This document shows, piece after piece, positions 15,087 to 20,475 of a stretch of 20,475 nt of DNA (positions are counted from its first letter, which is position 1; the number at the start of each line of letters is the position of its first letter). The notes under the pieces are model-generated. The model searched no databases, was not told the DNA's origin, and saw only the letters and a program-made list of their open reading frames with translations. The stretch lies in assembly GCA_045113775.1 (NCBI GenBank), contig JBGUJH010000133.1, positions 1-20,475 on the forward strand, given 5' to 3'. The stretch comes from CAG-791 sp045113775. Lineage in GTDB: Bacteria > Bacillota > Clostridia > Lachnospirales > Lachnospiraceae. A program made the position numbers and the translations under genes.

Positions 15087-17501
15087 TCAGACGGTGATCT
15101 TAGCCTTATTCCTTTCTTCCGCTTCTTTCTGTCTCTGAAGCTTTCTCTCCTTCTTGGAAAGTCCCGAATAGTCTTTCTTCTTGGAACTGCCGCTGCCGCC
15201 GTTTCCGCCGTTTCCGCCGTTATCGCCCTTTCCGGTGCTCTTTGTTTCATTTGCAGAACCGAACTTGACGCGAAGCAGATGCCACAGCGGACCTGCAATG
15301 CATACGGAAGACCAGCACCCTGCGACAATACCTACCATCAGAGGAAGTGCAAATTCCTTGACGGAAGCTACGCCGAAGATATACAGGGCCAGTACCATGA
15401 AGAATGTCGTCAGAGAAGTAAAGATACTTCTGGAAAGTGTCTGGCTGACACTGTTGTTGACGACCTGCTCCAGGCTTGTTCCGGACTTTTTGACCGCCAG
15501 GTTCTCACGAACACGGTCGAATACAACGATCGTCGCGTTGATGGAGTAACCTACGATGGTCAGCATGCAGGCGATAAAGGTGCTGCCGACGCTGATCCTG
15601 ATCAGAGCATATGCCGCGAGCACGACCAGGCAGTCATGCGCAAGGCAGATGACGGAGGAGGCGCCGAAACGGGCATCCTTAAACCGGAACCAGATGTATG
15701 CGAGCATCAATACGAGCGCTACGATAACTGCATTAAAAGCAGCGGTCTTCATCTCGGAGCTGATCGTGGAACTGATCGTCTCGGATGTGATGTTGTCCTT
15801 GTCGACCCCGAACTGATCCTGCAGAGCTACAGCCAGCGCTGTGCTCTTCGTCTCGTCGAGCTCCTGCGTCTTGAAGATCACTTCGCTGCTGCCCGCGACC
15901 TTCTGTACCTGAGGGTTCGTGTCGCCTGTCGCCTCTGTGATGACAGGGATGACCTTCTCATTGATCTCATCGAGGGTCATATCCTCGTTGAATGTGACGT
16001 TGGTAGAAGTTCCGCCTACGAAGTCAAGGCTGTAATTCAGGGCTCCCTTGCCTGTCGATGCGTTGAAGGCCATACCGGCAAGTCCCGCGAGGATCACGAT
16101 GCCGGAGATCGCAAAGACGATCTTTCTCTTGCTAACAAATTCGATGAGCTTGGGCTCTCTTCCCTTGCCGTACAGCTTCTCATCCTGTGCGCCCAGCGCA
16201 TAGAAGATGTTCATGAGAAGCCTTGTCACGAACAGGGCTGTGAACATGGATACGACGATACCGATCGCCAGTGTGTAAGCGAAGCCCTTGATCGTGCCGG
16301 ATCCCAGGAATGCCAGAACGGCTGCCGCGATCAGTGTTGTGACGTTTCCGTCGATGATAGCGGAAAGAGCTTTGTCAAAACCGCTCTTCATAGCCATCTT
16401 GACTGTCTTGCCTTCACGGATCTCTTCGCGGATACGGGCGAAGATGATGACGTTCGCATCTACTGCCATACCGATGGAGAGCAGGATACCTGCGATACCG
16501 GGCAGGGTCAGAGTGACGTCAAAAGCATTCAGGATGATCGTGACGAGCAGAATATAGATGCAGAGCGCAAGGCTCGCGCACAGGCCGGGAAGCCAGTATA
16601 CCGCGATCATAAGGATAACTACCAGAGCGAAGCCCAGCATACCTGCCGTCTTACTGGTCCTGATCGCGTCCTGTCCGAGCTGGGCGCCGACGATCTGGGA
16701 ACGAAGTCTCTGCAGTTCGACCTTAAGTCCGCCGATACGGATGTTGGATGCAAGGCTCTCCGCCTCTTCGATCGTATCTTCACCGGTGATCACTGCGCGT
16801 CCGTCTGTGATCGCTGCCTGTACTCTCGGAACGCTGATGAACTTGCCGTCGTAGTAGATACCGATGGTCTCGCCGGCTGCATAAGCCTTTGTCGTTGCGT
16901 CCGCGAACTTCTGCTTGCCCTCATCTGTAAATGTGAGGGAGACGACGATCTCCTGGTTGTTCATGTTGTCGGACTGATAACCGGCCTTAGCTTCCAGCAC
17001 GTCGGTTCCCTGCAGGACCACATCGCCGTCAGCGATGATCTGGTCAAGGCTCTTGGTCAGCACATAGCCGTAATTGCCGTCCGCGTCTGCTCCAAGAGTG
17101 TAGTTCTCGTTTCCGTTGTCATCTTTCTGTCTGATAAAATAGAGAGAGCCGGGACGACCCAGTTCTTCCAGGATCTTGTTGGTCTCTTCGACACCGGAAA
17201 TGCCGGGGATCTCGATATTGATCCTGTCATTGCCTTCCGTGTAGACCTGCGCTTCCGTGCTGTACTGGTCAACACGCTGCTGAAGCTTGTAAACAGTATC
17301 CGCCATATCCTCTGCGGAGGGCGCTTCTTCGCCTACTGCTTCATAAGTAATGCTGGCGCCGCCTGCAAGGTCAAGGCCAAGCTTGATGTTGTGATAAGAT
17401 CCTCTGTGCCCACCGCCAAAGCCGACCAGAACGGTATAAGCCATAAGACATGTGATGGCCGCCGTTAAGATCAGTGCGATGACTGCTCTCGATTTTTTCA
17501 T
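15087..17501 (-). CDS. secDF: Fused protein-export membrane protein SecDF
   Basis: SecDF uses the proton motive force to help pull secreted proteins out of the SecYEG channel. Both halves are in one chain. The SecD part begins with a transmembrane helix (about 5-27), then GLDLAGG (42-48), an extracytoplasmic region, and a helix bundle with GMAVDANVIIFARIREE. Its Asp348 corresponds to the conserved proton-path aspartate. The SecF part begins near 450, with LDFVGGTS (about 490) and SINATIVVFDRVREN (about 650). The cytoplasmic tail has a Gly/Asn-rich repeat and then a Lys/Arg/Glu-rich end. The frame extends to a TTG eight codons upstream, but AGAAGGAG lies seven bases before ATG 17501 and lysine-rich MKKS is a normal beginning, so I use 804 residues. 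A promoter and a leader of about 90 bases precede it, and a terminator follows. Confidence 0.96.
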   Translation of the reverse strand: MKKSRAVIALILTAAITCLMAYTVLVGFGGGHRGSYHNIKLGLDLAGGASITYEAVGEEAPSAEDMADTVYKLQQRVDQYSTEAQVYTEGNDRINIEIPGISGVEETNKILEELGRPGSLYFIRQKDDNGNENYTLGADADGNYGYVLTKSLDQIIADGDVVLQGTDVLEAKAGYQSDNMNNQEIVVSLTFTDEGKQKFADATTKAYAAGETIGIYYDGKFISVPRVQAAITDGRAVITGEDTIEEAESLASNIRIGGLKVELQRLRSQIVGAQLGQDAIRTSKTAGMLGFALVVILMIAVYWLPGLCASLALCIYILLVTIILNAFDVTLTLPGIAGILLSIGMAVDANVIIFARIREEIREGKTVKMAMKSGFDKALSAIIDGNVTTLIAAAVLAFLGSGTIKGFAYTLAIGIVVSMFTALFVTRLLMNIFYALGAQDEKLYGKGREPKLIEFVSKRKIVFAISGIVILAGLAGMAFNASTGKGALNYSLDFVGGTSTNVTFNEDMTLDEINEKVIPVITEATGDTNPQVQKVAGSSEVIFKTQELDETKSTALAVALQDQFGVDKDNITSETISSTISSEMKTAAFNAVIVALVLMLAYIWFRFKDARFGASSVICLAHDCLVVLAAYALIRISVGSTFIACMLTIVGYSINATIVVFDRVRENLAVKKSGTSLEQVVNNSVSQTLSRSIFTSLTTFFMVLALYIFGVASVKEFALPLMVGIVAGCWSSVCIAGPLWHLLRVKFGSANETKSTGKGDNGGNGGNGGSGSSKKKDYSGLSKKERKLQRQKEAEERNKAKITV

Positions 17502-17597
17502 GTTACATCTCCTTCTATCTTTCAATGCCTGCAGGTCTCTTTCGGAAAAACCTTTTGTTTACGGTGTTTTTCCTAAAAAAGCCTACAACCTTTGAAA
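17494..17597 (-). promoter_or_regulatory. secDF leader with small hairpin and ribosome-binding site
   Basis: The predicted transcript starts near 17590, giving a leader of about 90 bases before ATG 17501. It contains GGAAAAAC (17573-17566) pairing with GTTTTTCC (17551-17544) across a 14-base loop, not followed by a T-run. AAGGAG ends seven bases before the ATG. I do not recognise a known riboswitch or leader-peptide architecture. Confidence 0.5.
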
Positions 17598-17624
17598 TTA
17601 TAGCACAATTCATCCTAATGTAAA
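17597..17624 (-). promoter_or_regulatory. Sigma-A promoter for secDF
   Basis: On the minus strand TTTACA (17624-17619, one base from the TTGACA consensus) is separated by 16 bases from a perfect TATAAT (17602-17597). A TG one base before the -10 box (TGCTATAAT) makes it an extended -10 promoter. It is the only convincing promoter I found upstream of the secDF-to-ychF block. Confidence 0.85.
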
Positions 17625-17660
17625 ACGTAAATTATTCTGCATTGACAGAAAATTGAACCG

Positions 17661-17755
17661 CAATCGAGCAGGAGGGCCTCCTACTCGATTGACCGTTGGC
17701 CGGTAAATGCATCTTCGTGCAAGCACGAGATGCGCTTACCGGCTTATCGCACAAA
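17661..17755. repeat. Two-hairpin intergenic repeat, copy 2 (complete)
   Basis: Two adjacent inverted repeats form the element. The first has arms CAATCGAGCAGGAGG (17661-17675) and CCTCCTACTCGATTG (17677-17691), with one C-A opposition that becomes G-U on the minus strand. An eight-base linker follows. The second hairpin has arms 17700-17720 and 17723-17742, with 18 Watson-Crick pairs, one bulge and one two-base interruption. CTTATCGCACAAA ends the element against the T-tract of the next terminator. Bases 17677-17755 match copy 1 at 78 of 79 positions. Neither orientation has a proper T-tract of its own, so it is not a simple terminator. Confidence 0.9.
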
Positions 17756-17792
17756 GAAAACAGGCGTGCGAAAACCCCGTTTCACACGCCTG
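17753..17792 (-). terminator. Intrinsic terminator of the ABC transporter operon
   Basis: On the minus strand CAGGCGTGTGAAAC (17792-17779) pairs with GTTTTCGCACGCCTG (17775-17761), with one G-U pair and one slipped A, around a short G-rich loop. TTTTCTTTG follows. It lies 24 bases after the stop codon of the small membrane-protein gene. The repeat element begins within its T-tract. Confidence 0.9.
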
Positions 17793-17815
17793 CAGTTCAT
17801 TTGAACAGCTTGACT

Positions 17816-18280
17816 TTACATATCTCCCATGTCGAACTCGTCTGTGACAATCTCTTCATCTGTGGCGCCTGTATCAGGCACTTCGATGACGAACTCGCTC
17901 AGATAAGCATCTTCGGGAAGTCCCGCCATCAGCGCGGGAATGTTGATCGTGATACCGTCCATATTGTAGGGAACGCTCATGTTCACCTTGTGAGCATGAG
18001 GGCTCGCTCCTTCTTCGTCTGTGATCTCCACTGTCATGGACAGTTTCTGACCCATGACTTCGCCCATTCCTCTGTCTCCCTTTGAGAGCTTGGCGGGCTT
18101 CTGGTCTCCCACAGTAACTACAACTTTATAGAAGGGCTCCACGGTCTGTCCGTTGTAGGCTGTCTCTTTGTTGTCAAAATAGAGCGTGTGCCCGCGGCCG
18201 ATCACAAACATCACTGCCGCGATGGCAAGGATGATCACGATCGCTGCGACCCGGAATAAAAGCCTGCGTTTGTCTTTCAT
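17816..18280 (-). CDS. Small membrane-anchored protein coupled to ABC permeases, function unknown
   Basis: A 154-residue protein I cannot assign with confidence. A basic N-terminus (MKDKRR) is followed by one hydrophobic helix (about 9-28) with no lipobox cysteine, so it is probably an uncleaved anchor with about 125 residues outside. The outer part has GRGHTLYFDNKE straight after the helix, a mixed beta-like middle with HAHKVNMSVPYNM, and a very acidic C-terminus (about 138-154). The ATG overlaps the stop of the preceding permease by four bases (ATGA), with AAAGGAG five bases upstream. It is the last gene before the terminator. The fixed position suggests an accessory to the transporter. It may belong to a DUF6672-type family seen beside such permeases, but that is unverified recollection. 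Confidence 0.85.
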   Translation of the reverse strand: MKDKRRLLFRVAAIVIILAIAAVMFVIGRGHTLYFDNKETAYNGQTVEPFYKVVVTVGDQKPAKLSKGDRGMGEVMGQKLSMTVEITDEEGASPHAHKVNMSVPYNMDGITINIPALMAGLPEDAYLSEFVIEVPDTGATDEEIVTDEFDMGDM

Positions 18281-19443
18281 GCTTTCTCCTTTCCGGCGCT
18301 GTCGGCCTCAGCTGCTGCTCCGGCTTCTTCCGCTTTCTGAGCCTCTGCGAGCTGCTGGCCGGCTGTCCTCTTTGCTCTGCGCTTGTTAGTCTCATACATG
18401 ATCAGAGCCAATGTGATGACGGCGTAGGAAACGAAGACGCGGAAATACTCACCGATCATGGAGTCGCCCGTGATCGCCGCGCCTGCCTTGGGAGCCACAA
18501 TGAACATTGTGTGGAACAGGATAACGCCCAGGAACACGTTTCCGATAGTGGCGCGGTCAACAGACGCGCCTCCGACCAGAAGCGCCGCAATACAGAACAT
18601 GCCGATCTGGCTGTGTGCGCTGTATGTGGCAATATTTCCCATGTTCTGAAGATAAATGATCATACCGAATCCGGCGAGTACCGTTGACATTACAATCGAG
18701 ATGATCCTCGTGCGCTCTACGTTGATACCCGCGTCGCGCGCAACACCCATGTCCTGTCCGACTGCGCGCATGTCCTGGCCGAGCTTTGTTTTGCTGAACC
18801 AGACAATGAACAGGCAGAGAAGGGCGATGATAATGAAGGTCAGAACCGGAATTTTGACACCGGCGACGTTAATCGCAAGGAGATTGTCCAGCTTTTGGCG
18901 CATGCTCAGAAGAGAGACTGTGTTGCGGATGCCGTAGCCTCTGGGAAGCTTGATGGCGCCGTGCTTGATCGGGATGATACTTCCCATCAGGTACAGCACG
19001 ACCAGCTGATAAATACCGTTTACGAAGAAGCTCATGATATAACTCGTGATCATCTCGCGGCCCTTGGCCTCATTGAGGATCTTTCCGCAGAAGATTCCCA
19101 GCAGCACCGAGATCGGAACGGACACGATCGCCGCCAGCACCATGCCGGGAATTCCGACGATCTGCCAGTCGGAGACGAAGATCAGCGCGATCTCCGCCGC
19201 CATGGCGCCGAGAGTCATACCGAAGTTCAGGCCCATACCGGCCATGATTGGGATCAGAAGGCTCAGGATCAGGAAGGCGTTTCTTCCCATACGGGTTACG
19301 ATCTCATTGATCAGCATATTTGCGGACAGTCCCGAGAGCGGGATACAGATCGCGCAGATGATGATGAACATGATCGGAACCGAGAACTTCTGAATGAGTA
19401 AACGCATATCCGCAGGAGATTTTGTCTTATTGTCTTTTTTCAT
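18277..19443 (-). CDS. ABC transporter permease, BPD_transp_2 (sugar/nucleoside) type, second subunit
   Basis: An integral membrane permease of 388 residues with many hydrophobic helices between about 18 and 345. The family signature in a cytoplasmic loop is AVGQDMGVARDAGINVERTR, resembling the AxGxNxxAAxxxGI segment of RbsC-like and BMP-type nucleoside permeases. LLVGGASVDRATIGNVFLG near the C-terminus is the other conserved stretch. A cytoplasmic tail rich in Ala, Glu and Lys (about 350-388) is an extension. ATG overlaps the stop of the upstream permease by four bases, with GGAGG seven bases before it. Two non-identical permeases in tandem suggest a heterodimeric channel. The substrate cannot be read from this sequence; a sugar, nucleoside or related solute is likely. 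Confidence 0.9.
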   Translation of the reverse strand: MKKDNKTKSPADMRLLIQKFSVPIMFIIICAICIPLSGLSANMLINEIVTRMGRNAFLILSLLIPIMAGMGLNFGMTLGAMAAEIALIFVSDWQIVGIPGMVLAAIVSVPISVLLGIFCGKILNEAKGREMITSYIMSFFVNGIYQLVVLYLMGSIIPIKHGAIKLPRGYGIRNTVSLLSMRQKLDNLLAINVAGVKIPVLTFIIIALLCLFIVWFSKTKLGQDMRAVGQDMGVARDAGINVERTRIISIVMSTVLAGFGMIIYLQNMGNIATYSAHSQIGMFCIAALLVGGASVDRATIGNVFLGVILFHTMFIVAPKAGAAITGDSMIGEYFRVFVSYAVITLALIMYETNKRRAKRTAGQQLAEAQKAEEAGAAAEADSAGKEKA

Positions 19444-20475
19444 TTGGACGCCTCCGTCTTTCTCGTCAGAGCGAACAGGATCATGCCCATGGAAGCGATG
19501 ATTCGGATGACTTCCGACATATCCATGTGGATCATGTTGTTCATGACGGTAGGTGTCATCGTGACGATACCCTGGAAGAGGATCGTTCCGACAATGACGT
19601 TCATGATCGTTGCCTTGTTGACCGAGGCTCCGCCGATCAGGATCGCGGATACTGCGGGCAGCGCCATATAGAACGGCGCCATGTACAGCTGGATGAAGCC
19701 GAAGCCCTGCTCATAGACCAGGATTCCGATCGCTGCCAGCCATGTGGACATGATAACTGAGAGCATACGGATGTTGTCTACGTTAATACCCGCCGCCTTG
19801 GCAAATTCCGGATTGGAGCCGACAGCCGTCATGGCCGTTCCTGTTTTGGTATGCAGAAATGCCCAGATGCCAAAAGCCAGCAGGGCGAAGAACAGGAGTG
19901 TTCCGGTCGGGATCGAAACAGAGCCGATGTTGATCTGAAGGAAATTGGCCAGAGCGCCGATATAATATCCCTCCAGGGAAATCGTGGTACGAAGTCCCTT
20001 TCCGGACAGACCCCAGACCATGTTGGGACTGTGGTAAGGAAGGATCAGCCACATCATGCACATAAAGGATACAGAGGAGAATCCGACGTATGTCGCGATC
20101 ATCATCTCTCCGCCCTTGATCTTGTTGAGAAGCCATCCGTACAGTGCGCCCAGGATCAGCGCGAAGGGGGTTGCGATCAGGATCGCAGCCAGGAAAGAAA
20201 GCGGTCCGGTGAAACCAAGCTCGATGGAGAGCGTAGCTCCCAGAAGGCCCGAAATGATTCCCAGCGGAAGGCCGAAATTCAGGCCGCAGCCTGAGTGGAC
20301 CATAGGCACCATGGCGAGTACCAGAATGCCGTTCCAGCTGAAACGGTTGATAATATTGGAGATCTGCGTCGGCAGATCAGCACCTACAAAAGGCGCCATG
20401 ATCAGCAAAAGGAGCAGGAATCCCGCGATGATCAGACGCGGAAGGCCGAAATTCTTGAGCGCGGCCTTGATCTTC
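19440..20475 (-). CDS. ABC transporter permease, BPD_transp_2 type, first subunit (5' end at or beyond window edge)
   Basis: The frame is open from the stop at 19440 to the window edge. A TTG at 20408 is an internal leucine codon: 22 upstream codons encode KIKAALKNFGLPRLIIAGF and a leucine run, a normal positively charged start and first helix. The base at 20475 is compatible with the G of an ATG just over the edge. The visible 345 residues contain many transmembrane helices, the loop motif AVGSNPEFAKAAGINVDNIR, and SAILIGGASVNKATIMNVIVG. The family motif here is closer to consensus than in the partner. It ends in an ATGA overlap with the second permease. The transporter ATPase and binding-protein genes should lie upstream, outside the window. 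Confidence 0.9.
   Translation of the reverse strand, partial: KIKAALKNFGLPRLIIAGFLLLLLIMAPFVGADLPTQISNIINRFSWNGILVLAMVPMVHSGCGLNFGLPLGIISGLLGATLSIELGFTGPLSFLAAILIATPFALILGALYGWLLNKIKGGEMMIATYVGFSSVSFMCMMWLILPYHSPNMVWGLSGKGLRTTISLEGYYIGALANFLQINIGSVSIPTGTLLFFALLAFGIWAFLHTKTGTAMTAVGSNPEFAKAAGINVDNIRMLSVIMSTWLAAIGILVYEQGFGFIQLYMAPFYMALPAVSAILIGGASVNKATIMNVIVGTILFQGIVTMTPTVMNNMIHMDMSEVIRIIASMGMILFALTRKTEASK

Noticed and set aside
15075..17468. A 797-codon plus-strand open frame opposite secDF
   Set aside because: It is codon-aligned with secDF, has no plausible membrane or domain pattern, and is explained by the avoidance of TTA, CTA and TCA codons in secDF.
4..17755. CRISPR array or composite transposon bounded by the direct repeats
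   Set aside because: There are only two copies 17.7 kb apart with ordinary housekeeping genes between them, and no transposase, spacers or cas genes.
17795..17806. Short inverted repeat GTTCA/TGAAC after the small membrane-protein gene
   Set aside because: Five pairs around a two-base loop are easily expected by chance, and the real terminator lies directly downstream.
17696..18085. Plus-strand open frame beginning MAGKCIFVQAR, repeated at 23
   Set aside because: Its shared beginning is just the translated repeat element, and the rest diverges completely and runs antisense to a real gene.

Overview
The window is a housekeeping region of a Clostridia genome, most likely Lachnospiraceae. The evidence is the Firmicutes gene order priA-def-fmt-rsmB-rlmN-stp-prkC-rsgA, a fused secDF, a PASTA-type Ser/Thr kinase with its PP2C phosphatase, and a MurE carrying the meso-diaminopimelate DNPR motif. 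The family assignment is inference; no rRNA is present. All fifteen genes read on the minus strand, so transcription runs from high to low coordinates. I saw no phage, plasmid, IS, CRISPR or tRNA gene.

Right end (17816-20475): the 3' part of an ABC transporter operon. Two different BPD_transp_2-type permeases (the first cut by the window edge) and a small uncharacterised membrane-anchored protein are joined by 4-base ATGA overlaps and end at a strong intrinsic terminator. The ATPase and substrate-binding genes should lie beyond 20475.

Intergenic stretch 17502-17815 (314 bases): it holds that terminator, a two-hairpin repeat element (17661-17755), a near-consensus extended -10 promoter for secDF (17597-17624) and a leader of about 90 bases. 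A second copy of the repeat (78 of 79 bases identical) sits at 4-82, right after the terminator of the last gene, ychF. The two copies bracket the whole housekeeping block.

Main block (152-17501): secDF (protein export), then a terminator, then a tightly packed run: recJ (DNA repair), murE (cell wall), priA (replication restart), def and fmt (formyl-methionine metabolism), rsmB and rlmN (rRNA methylation), stp and prkC (cell-wall-linked Ser/Thr signalling), rsgA and ychF (ribosome-linked nucleotide hydrolases). Most gaps are under 60 bases. The exception is fmt-rsmB, which holds two strong hairpins. The upper hairpin has a near-identical relative just upstream of recJ.

Start corrections: secDF begins at an ATG at 17501 and rsmB at a TTG at 7779. 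The first permease has no start inside the window. priA, fmt and rsmB all use TTG. The best leads for novelty are the two-hairpin repeat, the small hairpin motif whose differences keep pairing only on the mRNA strand, and the small protein coupled to the permease pair.
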